Source: an uncultured Bacillus sp. (GTDB taxonomy: Bacteria; Bacillota; Bacilli; Bacillales_B; DSM-18226). Taken from it: 64,000 nt of DNA. The DNA is taken from contig NZ_CAMLDX010000002.1 of the NCBI RefSeq assembly GCF_946478885.1, forward strand, positions 1 through 64,000. The letters are read 5' to 3'. Each line of letters opens with the position of its first letter. Position 1 is the stretch's first letter. A program made the translations under genes and the position numbers. This document shows, piece after piece, positions 46,079 through 56,471 of the stretch. Under the pieces are notes generated by a model. That model saw only the letters and a list, made by a program, of their open reading frames with translations. It was not told where the DNA came from and made no database searches.

Positions 46079-46824
46079 GTTCAATTGCCTTAATCATGAC
46101 GCTTATTTTTGTGGCTTTTGCCATTCTCCTTTCCTGGTGGCAAAAAGTCGGTCTTGAAAAGGACATTGTCATTGGAGCCATTCGTGCCGCTATCCAATTA
46201 ATTGCGGTTGGATATATTCTTCATTTTATTTTTAACTTAAAGTCATGGGTATTCATCATTGCGATGATTTTCATTATGATCACAGTAGCTGTTCATAATG
46301 CGCGGAAAAAGGGGGCTGGATTTCCGGGAATTGGCTGGAGAATTGCCATTGCCATTACCTCCACAGAGATTATTACTATGGGCATGCTGCTAGCGTTGAA
46401 AATTATTGAACCGACTCCTCAATATGTCATTCCTATTAGTGGAATGATTATCGGTAATGGAATGGTAGTTTCTGGCCTTTTTTTAAATCGGTTAAAATCT
46501 GAGCTTGAGATGCGCAGTGCTGAAATAAAAGTATATTTAGGATTGGGGGCGACATCCAAGCAAGCTATTATGCCTGTTATGCGTCATACCGTCAAGGCTG
46601 CAATGCTTCCAACTGTGGATGCTTTAAAAACTGTTGGACTTGTACAGCTTCCAGGAATGATGACCGGAATGATTGTAGCAGGGGCCGACCCGATTGAAGC
46701 TGTCCGCTACCAAATTCTTATTATGTTTTCTTTCACTTCATCTGCTGCGATCATAGCCATCATTATTGCAATGCTTACGCATCGGGTTCTCTTTACAAAA
46801 GCACATCAATTTATCGAATACTAA
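46075..46824 (+). CDS. fetB: FetB-like permease (UPF0014)
   Basis: A 249-residue membrane protein with about seven helices and the family hallmarks AIRAAIQLIAVGYIL, GMIIGNGMVVSGL and LVQLPGMMTGMIVAGADPIEAVRYQI. It overlaps fetA by 4 nt (ATGA), with its own AGGAGG inside fetA. It forms the membrane part of the iron exporter. Confidence 0.9.
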   Translation: MSSIALIMTLIFVAFAILLSWWQKVGLEKDIVIGAIRAAIQLIAVGYILHFIFNLKSWVFIIAMIFIMITVAVHNARKKGAGFPGIGWRIAIAITSTEIITMGMLLALKIIEPTPQYVIPISGMIIGNGMVVSGLFLNRLKSELEMRSAEIKVYLGLGATSKQAIMPVMRHTVKAAMLPTVDALKTVGLVQLPGMMTGMIVAGADPIEAVRYQILIMFSFTSSAAIIAIIIAMLTHRVLFTKAHQFIEY

Positions 46825-46830
46825 TTAATT

Positions 46831-46869
46831 ATGAAGCAAAACCGCCTTATTACAGGAGTTTTGCTTCAT
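46831..46869 (+). terminator. Terminator after fetAB
   Basis: ATGAAGCAAAAC pairs perfectly with GTTTTGCTTCAT around a 15-nt loop. The T-tail is weak. Confidence 0.6.
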
Positions 46870-46892
46870 TAGATGTATCTGTATCCGGATCT

Positions 46893-47108
46893 TTATTCCT
46901 CTTTTTTGGATTTAAATGTTTTACAACATGTCTCTGCAGAATGACTGGCTTCCCCAGAACGATCTGTAAAACCGAACTCCTGGGCAAACTCTGAATTATA
47001 CTTTGATTGGAAATTCATTTCAATCGCGATCTTATCCGCTCCACACACATTGCCCTGTGAATGATAAGCGCAGTTTGACACAGAACAATTGACTTCAACA
47101 TTTGGCAC
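46893..47108 (-). CDS. DUF1540 domain protein
   Basis: A small Cys-rich protein with the DUF1540 pattern VEVNCSVSNCAYHSQGNVC near the N-terminus and CC near the end; probably metal-binding. The frame is open 31 codons upstream, but GGAGG lies inside it and GTG 47108, seven nt later, gives a 71-residue protein whose N-terminus (PNVEVNC) is typical for the family. Single gene, function unknown. Confidence 0.8.
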   Translation of the reverse strand: MPNVEVNCSVSNCAYHSQGNVCGADKIAIEMNFQSKYNSEFAQEFGFTDRSGEASHSAETCCKTFKSKKEE

Positions 47109-47314
47109 ATAAATCCCTCCAGTTTCATAATGGAAGAAAGAACGTCCGTCGCTTCCTATGACGTTCTTTCTTATTTTGTCCTCGTATTTTAAAAAAATCA
47201 TACAGCATTATGCGTTTCCTCAATAAATAAGAGGATGCTTTTCCAAATACTGTTTTTTGAATGTTTTTTTATTACACCGCAAAAAATAATAAAAAATAAG
47301 GGAAAGAGAGTAAA

Positions 47315-48145
47315 ATGAAAACAATTGTTGTATCTATCATGTTAATCATTGTCGCAGGGACACATATTTCTTCCGTGCAGGCATTTACTCCTGAGGATGA
47401 AGCAAATCCGATTAGTTTTATCGTGAAAATTTTACCCTGGGAAAAGGCAAATCATATCATCCCAAATAAAGCAATCTTCACGATAATAGATGTTGAAACA
47501 GGAATGCATTTTAAAGTTCAGAGAAGAGCTGGAAGGAAACATGCAGATGTCCAGCCCCTATCCTATGAGGATACGAAAATAATGAAGAAAATCTATAATG
47601 GGAAATGGAGCTGGCGAAGGAAAGCCATTCTAATCATTATAAACGATCAAATGCTGGCTGCATCCATGCATGGAATGCCACATGGCGCGGGTGCATTGAA
47701 AAATGGGTTTCCCGGACATTTTTGCGTTCATTTCTATGGGAGCACAACGCATGGTTCAGGTATTGAGGATTTTTCCCACAAAATGATGATTTTGCAAGCC
47801 GGAGGAAAGCTGGAGGAATATTTAAATGAAATTGAACCTGTACAAGTTGTCAATGTCTTTGAAACTGCGGTAAATCAAAAAGATATAAATACCATCAGCT
47901 TAATCCTGGCTGATGGGCAAAAAGCATGGCAAAAAAAACTGCAAAAAAACATGTTTGTATCGATAAATAAAGAATCCGTCCAGTTCGAGAATGAGAATAA
48001 TCCTCTTATTCAACGCCTGTCCTTTGATGCCACCATTTATAAATCTGGTTTCAACAGGGAAAGGAAAAAGCTTAACTTTCTGCTTTATCATGACATCATT
48101 ACCGGTCAATGGAAATTAGACGGAGATATAGCTAATCAATTATAG
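47315..48145 (+). CDS. Secreted protein of unknown function
   Basis: A Sec signal peptide (MKTIVVSIMLIIVAGTHISSVQA) precedes an extracytoplasmic domain. Its conserved-looking centre has RRAGRKHADVQPLS, DTKIMKKIYNGKWSWRRKAILI, SMHGMPHGAGALKNGFPGHF and CVHFYGSTTHGSG: a His/Cys-rich block that looks catalytic or metal-binding. I recall similar blocks in Bacillus cell-wall-associated proteins but cannot name a function. The C-terminal 90 residues look like a separate NTF2-like or beta domain (FETAVNQKDINTISLIL). AAAGAGAG precedes the ATG. Monocistronic. Confidence 0.65.
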   Translation: MKTIVVSIMLIIVAGTHISSVQAFTPEDEANPISFIVKILPWEKANHIIPNKAIFTIIDVETGMHFKVQRRAGRKHADVQPLSYEDTKIMKKIYNGKWSWRRKAILIIINDQMLAASMHGMPHGAGALKNGFPGHFCVHFYGSTTHGSGIEDFSHKMMILQAGGKLEEYLNEIEPVQVVNVFETAVNQKDINTISLILADGQKAWQKKLQKNMFVSINKESVQFENENNPLIQRLSFDATIYKSGFNRERKKLNFLLYHDIITGQWKLDGDIANQL

Positions 48146-48303
48146 ACAAAGTTACTGCTTAAGTGAGGCATGGCAAATGCAACATTTTTACACGATTGCT
48201 GCCATATACTCTTTCGAAAAGGTTCATTTTTTCTCTTAGCCTTAAACTCAGGGACTTTAAACATGATGACAATGTCAAAAAAATTCTAAGGATATGTAGA
48301 TGA

Positions 48304-48346
48304 GACGGAGACTGGGATAATGCTCGTACCAGATCTCCGTTCTTTT
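48304..48346. terminator. Terminator between convergent genes
   Basis: ACGGAGACTGG pairs with CCAGATCTCCGT (small bulge), followed by TCTTTTAT on the plus strand. Confidence 0.65.
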
Positions 48347-48359
48347 ATATACAGATGTG

Positions 48360-49262
48360 TTAACCGATGAAATACAATGTCAGCGGGATTGTGATCAAAC
48401 TAAGTAATGTCGTAACCATAGTTGTAAAGGAGGTTAAATCGGGTTTGACATTAAATTGTACAGCAAGCATTGTTGTATTTACAGCGATCGGCATTGCGGC
48501 TAACAGGATATATACATCTTTAATCATTTCATTCACCGGCATAAAGTTAACAAGTAAAGCAGCTGCAAGCGGAGAAATGATCATTCGTACAATGGTAACT
48601 GTATTTATGTATTTTAATTCAAATTTACTTGATTTAATTTCGGCCAGTTGCATTCCAAGAATTAACATCACAGTAGGAATGGATGCAGTACCAACCATGT
48701 CGATCCCGTCAATAATGGAAGTTGGTAGTTTTAAATGAATTAATTGAAAGAAGACGCCTAATAAAAAGCCGTAGAGCACAGGCATTTTTAAAACATTCAA
48801 GCAGGCTTCCTTAACAGTCGTAGATTTTTCACTTCCGAAAGAAGCAATAAAGATGCCAATTGTATTGATCAAAAAAGCATGAATAACCATCAGGATGACA
48901 GCATAATCAAATCCAGATGCACCGAACGCAAACAAGGCGACTGGTGCTCCGTAATTTCCACTGTTCGGAAAAACGGTTCCCAATAGCAAGGCCGACATGT
49001 GAGATTTATCTGACTTCAGAAAGAAACCGCAAATAATCGTAATACCAATCATCAAGAATACTAAAATCACCGTAAATAAGAACATATAAAAATATTCGAT
49101 GTCAAGCTTATTTGTATAAAAGGTATCAAATGTTAAAAATGGCAGCATCAAATACAGTGACATAGCAGAAATAGATTTGATATTAAATTTAAGAAGCTTC
49201 TGCCCGATAAATCCCGTTCCAAAGATAAGAAATGCTGGTAGCACAATCAATAACAAATCCAA
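48360..49262 (-). CDS. AEC family transporter
   Basis: An auxin-efflux-carrier-type permease with ten hydrophobic helices in two repeats, PNSGNYGAPVALFAFG in the first half and MPIAVNTTMLAVQF in the second. Family members export small carboxylates or amino-acid-like compounds. TTG 49262, nine nt after AAAGGGGG, is the likely start; the 12 upstream residues (MRRGLNERGLYH) contain that site. Single gene; the substrate is unknown. Confidence 0.85.
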   Translation of the reverse strand: MDLLLIVLPAFLIFGTGFIGQKLLKFNIKSISAMSLYLMLPFLTFDTFYTNKLDIEYFYMFLFTVILVFLMIGITIICGFFLKSDKSHMSALLLGTVFPNSGNYGAPVALFAFGASGFDYAVILMVIHAFLINTIGIFIASFGSEKSTTVKEACLNVLKMPVLYGFLLGVFFQLIHLKLPTSIIDGIDMVGTASIPTVMLILGMQLAEIKSSKFELKYINTVTIVRMIISPLAAALLVNFMPVNEMIKDVYILLAAMPIAVNTTMLAVQFNVKPDLTSFTTMVTTLLSLITIPLTLYFIG

Positions 49263-49564
49263 ATGATAAAGCCCCCTTTCATTCAATCCCCTTCTCAATC
49301 GTAGCTTAATATGTTTAGGGGGAATTTTCTATATAAATATTTATATTACGGTATAACATATACATCTCAGGATATCAAAAGATAATACACCTGTACGCAA
49401 TTTATTTATATTTTAGAAGACTAACCATCAAAGAGTTTTTCATTCGATTGATGACCATTGTACCTAACCTGAATTCGTAATGAATTTTAACCATTTTTCT
49501 GAAAATACTATTCCTTTTTTAGGAAAAATACTATATAATGAATTTTGAATTTAATAGCCATAAC
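49263..49564. other. Divergent spacer before the TPP riboswitch
   Basis: Holds the promoters of the AEC gene (leftward) and thiC (rightward). A TATAAT at 49533-49538, about 26 nt before the riboswitch, is a plausible thiC -10. No small gene is seen. Confidence 0.45.
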
Positions 49565-49656
49565 TAGGGGTGTCCAATGAGTTGGGCTGAGAGAGAAACA
49601 CGATGAAGTTTCTTGACCCTCGGGACCTGATCTGGTTCATACCAGCGTGGGGAAGT
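49565..49656 (+). promoter_or_regulatory. TPP riboswitch (THI element)
   Basis: Classic thiamine pyrophosphate aptamer: AGGGGTG at the 5' side, GGGCTGAGA, GACCCTCGGGACCTGATCT and GGTTCATACCAGCGTGGGGA. It sits before thiC with a terminator hairpin between aptamer and gene, so TPP should cause premature termination. Confidence 0.97.
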
Positions 49657-49691
49657 TTATTTTTCGTAAATAAATTGACTTGTAATTTTGT

Positions 49692-49730
49692 AAGCCGGGT
49701 CCATCCATTAATTGGACACCGGCTTTTTCA
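49692..49730 (+). terminator. thiC leader: Riboswitch-controlled terminator
   Basis: AAGCCGGGTCC pairs with GGACACCGGCTT (one bulge), followed by TTTTT. As expression platform of the TPP riboswitch it should form when TPP is bound. Confidence 0.85.
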
Positions 49731-49776
49731 CATTTTTACTAAAAAAACGTGGTAAACATCAGATCTAGTCCTTTAG

Positions 49777-51576
<1,800 letters not shown>

Positions 51577-51612
51577 GTAAAGAAATATGTGTCCAGTAGA
51601 CAAAATAGCTAA

Positions 51613-51671
51613 ACACTACAACAACAGCTCCAGGAATCAGATTTTCTTTCCTGGAGCTGTTGTTGTAGTGT
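51613..51671. repeat. 24-bp perfect inverted repeat
   Basis: Arms at 51613-51636 and 51648-51671 are perfectly complementary with an 11-nt loop. No T-run follows on the plus strand. It lies 37 bp after thiC and probably acts as a transcript-end hairpin. Confidence 0.7.
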
Positions 51672-51827
51672 CTCAGTTCATTCCCGTTTTATTTAAAATC
51701 CAGCAGGCTTTATCTCCCTTAACATCTTACATAGCATACTTGTTCATCCAAGCGGTTTCTTCAATTATAGGATGATGAATAGCATCATTACCAATAATAC
51801 CTAGATAGGTATTGTTAAAGCGAAAAA

Positions 51828-52124
51828 TTATTCTATGTCCCCTGCCCAGTTCATCATTCCACCTATCATATTGGTTACTTTGTAACCGTAACTTTCAAGA
51901 ATTTGGGCAGCCATGCCGCTTCTTCCTCCGGATAGACAGACAAGGATGTACTCCTTCTTTTTATCTAGTTCATTCATTTTAAATTGGATTAATCCTAATG
52001 GAATATTTATGGCACCAGGAATTTTTCCACCTGCCACTTCTCCGGACTCCCGAACATCAATGATCGTTACTTGCTTATTGCTTTTTAATAATTCCTCAAC
52101 CTCAGTTGGTGTAATTTGCTTCAT
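51828..52124 (-). CDS. Rhodanese-like sulfurtransferase
   Basis: A single rhodanese domain of 98 residues with TIIDVRESGEVAGGKIPGAINIP and the active-site loop CLSGGRSG. It should move sulfane sulfur. ATG 52124 follows TTTGGAGG, and the upstream in-frame ATG is out of reach of a ribosome binding site. It is the second gene of a two-rhodanese operon, 34 nt behind the first. Confidence 0.88.
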   Translation of the reverse strand: MKQITPTEVEELLKSNKQVTIIDVRESGEVAGGKIPGAINIPLGLIQFKMNELDKKKEYILVCLSGGRSGMAAQILESYGYKVTNMIGGMMNWAGDIE

Positions 52125-52158
52125 TTTGTCATTCCTCCAAAGACGATTGTATTTTTTA

Positions 52159-52515
52159 TCACCAGGCACTCATGCCGCCTTTTACATTGGTAATCTGTTT
52201 AAATCCCTGTTTTTTCAAAATCTTACTGGCTTTATTACTTCTCATGCCGCTTTGGCAAATCACAACTACTTCTTTTTCCTTTGAAAGCTGTGCAGATTTT
52301 TCTGCTAATTGGTGAAGCGGGATATTTTTAAAACCGTGAATATTTCTGGTTTTAAACTCACCTGGAGTCCTGACATCGATCAATTGTTTATTTTTATCGT
52401 TCATTTCTTTTTTTAAATCGACTGTTGTGATCTGTCGTATACCTCTTGCCGGCATCATCCGAATGATGAAAAAGATAATGAGTAGGCCGAGAAGGATGTA
52501 ATTAAGATAATCCAT
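52159..52515 (-). CDS. Membrane-anchored rhodanese
   Basis: One N-terminal membrane helix (LNYILLGLLIIFFIIRMM) is followed by a rhodanese domain with LIDVRTPGEFKTRNIHGFKNIP and the active-site loop CQSGMRSN. It resembles the Bacillus YqhL type. It is first gene of the pair, behind a promoter that overlaps a CsoR/CstR-like palindrome, so expression may respond to reactive sulfur or copper. GGAGG precedes the ATG. Confidence 0.88.
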   Translation of the reverse strand: MDYLNYILLGLLIIFFIIRMMPARGIRQITTVDLKKEMNDKNKQLIDVRTPGEFKTRNIHGFKNIPLHQLAEKSAQLSKEKEVVVICQSGMRSNKASKILKKQGFKQITNVKGGMSAW

Positions 52516-52563
52516 ATGTGTTGCCTCCTGTCATGATTTGCAGCATCGTTTTAAATTGTCGTT

Positions 52564-52608
52564 TACCCATACGGGTATTATAATAGTGTAAATTATTTTG
52601 AGTGTCAA
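52564..52608 (-). promoter_or_regulatory. SigA promoter with CsoR/CstR-like operator
   Basis: On the minus strand TTGACA (52603-52608) and TATTAT (52580-52585) are spaced 17 nt. Directly downstream lies the palindrome TACCC-ATAC-GGGTA (52564-52577), of the type bound by CsoR-family repressors. A repressor there would block initiation of the rhodanese operon. No csoR-family gene is in the window. Confidence 0.65.
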
Positions 52609-52726
52609 CCTTATTTATTTGCTTTTTGTAGTTGAACATTAAGAGTACATAAGAAAAGAGGGTGCAGTTTATATCTTGCAATCCCCTCTTTTTTGCGCTG
52701 TATATCGCTAAATATGCTTTTAATCA

Positions 52727-53149
52727 CTATTTCATTAACAGAACCGGAATAGATGCCCGTTGGATCACTGTATGGCTGACACTTCCAAGAAACTCCTTTA
52801 TCCCGCTTAATCCACGGCTACCCATTATAATCAGATCACATTGAAGTTCATTGGCTGTTTCTAAAATCACTTTATAGGACAATCCTTCTTTGATCAAAAC
52901 TTGCGAGGGATTTGAAATTTGTGCCAAATCAAACTTAGCCGGCTGGACCGTTTGCTCAGCATCCTGTATAATCGAATCTTTAATTTTATGATAAAAATCG
53001 TATTGATAGGTTTTCGGTGGAAATTCAACTACAAGAAGAACTGTTATTTTCATATTTGGATCTAATTGGGCCAATGCAATCGCTTTTTCCAAAGATTTCT
53101 CAGCTAATACCGAACCGTCAAATGGGACAAGAATATGGGAAAATAACAT
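52727..53149 (-). CDS. Universal stress protein (UspA family)
   Basis: A single Usp domain of about 140 residues with SHILVPFDGSVLAEKSL at the N-terminus and the ATP-binding loop GSRGLSGIKEFLGSVSHTV (G-2x-G-9x-GS). ATG 53149 is nine nt after AAAGGAG; the in-frame ATG three codons earlier abuts the site. Likely an ATP-binding stress protein; single gene. Confidence 0.9.
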   Translation of the reverse strand: MLFSHILVPFDGSVLAEKSLEKAIALAQLDPNMKITVLLVVEFPPKTYQYDFYHKIKDSIIQDAEQTVQPAKFDLAQISNPSQVLIKEGLSYKVILETANELQCDLIIMGSRGLSGIKEFLGSVSHTVIQRASIPVLLMK

Positions 53150-53258
53150 GATGTACATCTCCTTTAACTATGTATTGAAATCTTATATCTATTATAATCT
53201 CTCTTTATTGAGGTGTAAAAATGAGTTTATCTTTCTCTTGAAAATTTTCCACCCTCTG

Positions 53259-54146
53259 TCACATAATGTTCCCATTCAGATGTAGCTGGTATAGCTGGAA
53301 GGCTAAGTCCTCTAATTCACCTCGTAACAAGATTGTCTGTACATAATGCTGCGGCAGTGCGCTGAATCCGCATTGCAGTCCGGCTAATCCGCCAGAAATG
53401 GCGGCCACGGTATCTGTATCATAGCCTTCATTGGCGGCCCCAATTATTGCTTCAGAAAAGCTGTCACTATTTAAAATCCAGTATAATACCCACATCATGG
53501 TGTGAACAACGAATCCATTCGGTGTGCATGCCGGCTTTTCATTTAACAGGGCTGCTGCATAAGGAGTATCCTGGATTTCTTCAATAACAGCCGCTTTTAA
53601 TTCTTTTCCATGCAGAACCTGGAAGGCAATATGATTATAAATGACACATGCTTCTTCTGCTAAAGAGTCATAATGAGTCATGTTCGATTGCTCTCTTGTG
53701 ACCTCCTCTACTTTCTTGATTGACGAATAGGCAAGAGCAGCCGGTAGGCAGCGCATTAAGGAGCCGTTTCCTGCAGACATTTCATTAAGGTATTCATAAT
53801 GGGCAATTTTTGCGCTGTCTTTCCATTCGCCATTAAAGGTCCCTAATACCGTGCTGATAATGATCCCGATGTCCTTTGGCCTTGAATCATACCACTTGAA
53901 AAACTCTTTTCCGATGGCCTTAATAGGATCTTCCGGATCTTGCAGAATCCCTTTTGCCACCGCTATCGTCATCGCTGTATCATCTGTTGTTTCCCCTTTT
54001 TCTAATCCCCAGCAACCTCCGCCTTTTATATCTCGCAGAACATCGTATTTACCTACAATTTCGTCCTTTGTTAAAAATTCAGTCGTTCCGCCTAATGCAT
54101 CACCAATAGCAAAGCCGAAGAGTGCACCTTTTATTTTATCTAACAT
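53259..54146 (-). CDS. ADP-ribosylglycohydrolase family protein
   Basis: It has the family's two di-magnesium sites: IGDALGGTTEF and ETTDDTAMTIAVA at the N-terminal side, and NEGYDTDTVAAISGGLAG near the C-terminus. Such enzymes remove ADP-ribose from modified amino acids or nucleotides (DraG/ARH type). The length of 295 is normal. It is downstream of three genes for NAD metabolism on the same strand, so ADP-ribose recycling is a reasonable role. AGAGGTT precedes the ATG. Confidence 0.88.
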   Translation of the reverse strand: MLDKIKGALFGFAIGDALGGTTEFLTKDEIVGKYDVLRDIKGGGCWGLEKGETTDDTAMTIAVAKGILQDPEDPIKAIGKEFFKWYDSRPKDIGIIISTVLGTFNGEWKDSAKIAHYEYLNEMSAGNGSLMRCLPAALAYSSIKKVEEVTREQSNMTHYDSLAEEACVIYNHIAFQVLHGKELKAAVIEEIQDTPYAAALLNEKPACTPNGFVVHTMMWVLYWILNSDSFSEAIIGAANEGYDTDTVAAISGGLAGLQCGFSALPQHYVQTILLRGELEDLAFQLYQLHLNGNIM

Positions 54147-54341
54147 ATATTAACCTCTTTTCAGTTTTGTACAGAAGTTTATAATCACAATCCTTTTTTG
54201 CTATTGTATTGTATATAGATTCTGATTGAAAGGGTGAAAAGTTTATATTTTCCTAATCTTAACCGGTCGAAAAGGTCCGGAAAGCACGGATGCTCTTCAG
54301 CAGGGGGACAGAAAACTCCACGTTGCTGAAGAAGAGCAGCA

Positions 54342-54947
54342 TTATTTGTATAATCCATGCTGCAAGGCGTATTCCAGTGCCGGCTGCGGGACTAAATACC
54401 GGACGCTGAGACCATCCCGTATACGGGAACGAATTAAAGTTGAGCTCGTTTCAATATTCACACCTTTGCTCAAGCATTCAAACCGTTCTTCATGTTTGAT
54501 TAGAAATGAGTCCTTTGCTATGATATCAGACATATCGTACCCTTCCCTGCCCATCACGATAAATCGATTCGTTGCAATCAGCTCTTTACCTTTATGCCAT
54601 TTTGTCAAATTTTCAAGATTATCAGCACCCAATACGAAAAACAGTTCATCATACGGATACTGTTCCTTCAGCTTCTTCATTGTTTCGAATGAATACGTTT
54701 CCCAGCCAACCGCATCCATTTCGATTGTATTTACCTGAATTCTCTCGTTTTCTGCCACAGCAAGCTTTACCATTTCCAGCCGGTGTTTATCAGGTGTTAA
54801 CCTTCTGTCCTTGTCTCTGCGTCTATCCGAGGATGGTACTAAAATGATTCCATCCAGGTTTCTTCTGTCCAATGCGATATCCATCGTAACCATGTGTCCG
54901 ATCGTAATAGGGTCACAAGCTGAACCAAATACACCATATTTCCCCAT
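54342..54947 (-). CDS. NadD-like nicotinate/nicotinamide mononucleotide adenylyltransferase
   Basis: A nucleotidyltransferase with the HxGH-type motif as FGSACDPITIGHM and the C-terminal TSSTLIRSRIRDG (ISSTxIR-like). Family members adenylylate nicotinate or nicotinamide mononucleotide. The active-site segment reads SACDPITIGH instead of the common GGTFDPIHxGH, and a dedicated nadD normally lies elsewhere in Bacillus. This may therefore be a second, NMN-preferring or divergent enzyme. Its neighbours are nicotinamidase and a Nudix-type regulator. Confidence 0.85.
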   Translation of the reverse strand: MGKYGVFGSACDPITIGHMVTMDIALDRRNLDGIILVPSSDRRRDKDRRLTPDKHRLEMVKLAVAENERIQVNTIEMDAVGWETYSFETMKKLKEQYPYDELFFVLGADNLENLTKWHKGKELIATNRFIVMGREGYDMSDIIAKDSFLIKHEERFECLSKGVNIETSSTLIRSRIRDGLSVRYLVPQPALEYALQHGLYK

Positions 54948-55010
54948 ATTGTCACTCTCTCTTATTCAGACTTGTTGCTGCGGCGTCATGAATTCCTCTA
55001 CCTTTCTTCC

Positions 55011-55559
55011 TTACACTACTGCAGCTCCAAGGGAGTGGATAAAGTGCTGCAAGGCCCAATCGTGCCCGGTTTGATTAAAGCTGGCAACGGCATTTTGATG
55101 AACCGTAATAGAAAAGCCTTTGTTGTAAGCATCAGCGGCCGTATGGAGAATGCAGATATCCGTACAGACGCCGGCTAAATGAATTTCAGTAATGCCGCGT
55201 TCCCGCAGCTTAAGCTCCAGATCCGTCCCAGCAAAGGCTGAATAGCGTGTTTTATCCATCCAGTAAACATGTTTCTTTGCCTTATGCCGCTGGTATGTTT
55301 CGTTTAATAATCCATACAATTCCCTGCCCGGTTTTCCGCTGATATTATGAGGCGGATACAGCTTTGTTTCAGGATGAAATTCATCATTTTCCCTATGGGT
55401 ATCAATGGCAAACACAACATAATCACCGTTATCGATAAATTGATTGGTCAGCTCTGTTAGAGCTGTTTCAATTTCCTGCCCTTGTTTCCCGCAGGTTAAT
55501 GCGCCGTTGTCGGCCACAAAATCAACCGTATAATCGATATTAATTAAAGCCTTTTTCAT
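55011..55559 (-). CDS. pncA: Nicotinamidase
   Basis: A cysteine hydrolase of the isochorismatase fold with catalytic Asp in NIDYTVDF, Lys in WMDKTRYSAFAGTDL and Cys in LAGVCTDICILHTA. It is very similar in length and motif order to the Bacillus subtilis nicotinamidase YueJ. It hydrolyses nicotinamide to nicotinate for NAD salvage. GGGAGG precedes the ATG. It is 63 nt upstream of the adenylyltransferase gene on the same strand. Confidence 0.92.
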   Translation of the reverse strand: MKKALINIDYTVDFVADNGALTCGKQGQEIETALTELTNQFIDNGDYVVFAIDTHRENDEFHPETKLYPPHNISGKPGRELYGLLNETYQRHKAKKHVYWMDKTRYSAFAGTDLELKLRERGITEIHLAGVCTDICILHTAADAYNKGFSITVHQNAVASFNQTGHDWALQHFIHSLGAAVV

Positions 55560-55618
55560 GTTAAAACCTCCCTGTTACCAGAACATATATAATTGAATCA
55601 ACAAATGATACCGGAAAT

Positions 55619-56419
55619 TTAATATTTTGCATGATAGATCGATACGAATGGTTCATACTCATTGAATCGATAAAGTTGGGCATTCCCTTTTGACCAGCGA
55701 TTAGTTTTCTTTGGCTCTCCGTTCATCATTACCTTTTCAATAAATGGAAGAGACGGCGCTTTTCGAAAAAATTGGGCATCAAGTTTAATCCATGGCTCAT
55801 CAAGGACAGTCAGCAGCACCCCCTGCAGTTCGGAAAGGACAAATTCTTCTGCCATGAAATTTTTGGCCAATGTAGTAATCGACATATCTTTTCGGATATA
55901 CCAAAGGGCATCCCGAATAATATATCTGTGGTCAAAAGCTAAATCCAGCTGAAATACCTCATTCATATCAAACAGTTCCACTTCCGCTGCATCGTCTGCA
56001 GCCCTTCTTCTCGCTAATAAGCTTTCAGGCACGATAGCATAATGGGCATTCGAAATAATCCATCCCCGCTTATCACGCCCTATCTTGTCATAGACGCCAA
56101 AATGTTTGATTTTCAAACCGGTTATTCCTGTTTCTTCCTCCAACTCTCTGATAGCTGCATTGTAGGCAGATTCATCAGGCTGAACAAAGCCTCCTGGAAG
56201 CGCCCACTTCCCGCCCTCAATATTTGGATTTCCATCTTGATCATCATCCGCCCGCTTGATCAGCATCAGCTTTAAAGTTTTCTTCGACGGTTTATGTGGA
56301 CCTATCTCCTCTGAGATAATCGTGAATACGGCAATATCTGATGTATAACCATCAGGAGTTCTGTACTTATTGACATCATAATACTTTAAAAATTCTTCTT
56401 CCGATGAATTATGGACCAA
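55619..56419 (-). CDS. Nudix domain protein with C-terminal winged helix (NrtR-like)
   Basis: Residues about 25-160 are a Nudix domain with intact box GGFVQPDESAYNAAIREL followed by EEETGI. Residues about 165-266 form a winged-helix-like C-terminal domain, as in NrtR regulators of NAD genes, which sense ADP-ribose. The intact box means it may also hydrolyse ADP-ribose. It is first in the NAD/ADP-ribose gene run, and a 15-nt palindrome lies 38 bp upstream. The start is TTG after GCAGGTG. A pure hydrolase role is the alternative. Confidence 0.8.
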   Translation of the reverse strand: MVHNSSEEEFLKYYDVNKYRTPDGYTSDIAVFTIISEEIGPHKPSKKTLKLMLIKRADDDQDGNPNIEGGKWALPGGFVQPDESAYNAAIRELEEETGITGLKIKHFGVYDKIGRDKRGWIISNAHYAIVPESLLARRRAADDAAEVELFDMNEVFQLDLAFDHRYIIRDALWYIRKDMSITTLAKNFMAEEFVLSELQGVLLTVLDEPWIKLDAQFFRKAPSLPFIEKVMMNGEPKKTNRWSKGNAQLYRFNEYEPFVSIYHAKY

Positions 56420-56456
56420 CGATTACACCTGCTTTCATCTAAACTAAATTGTTTGA

Positions 56457-56471
56457 TTAACATTTTGTTAA
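56457..56471. promoter_or_regulatory. Candidate operator palindrome
   Basis: TTAACA-TTT-TGTTAA is a perfect inverted repeat 38 bp before the Nudix-type regulator gene. It could be an autoregulatory site for that protein; chance in AT-rich DNA is possible. Confidence 0.35.

Noticed and set aside
51715..51790. Minus-strand reading IIGNDAIHHPIIEETAWM behind the rhodanese operon
   Set aside because: Looks protein-like but has no start or ribosome binding site and overlaps the end of the rhodanese gene in another frame; could be a gene remnant, not supportable.
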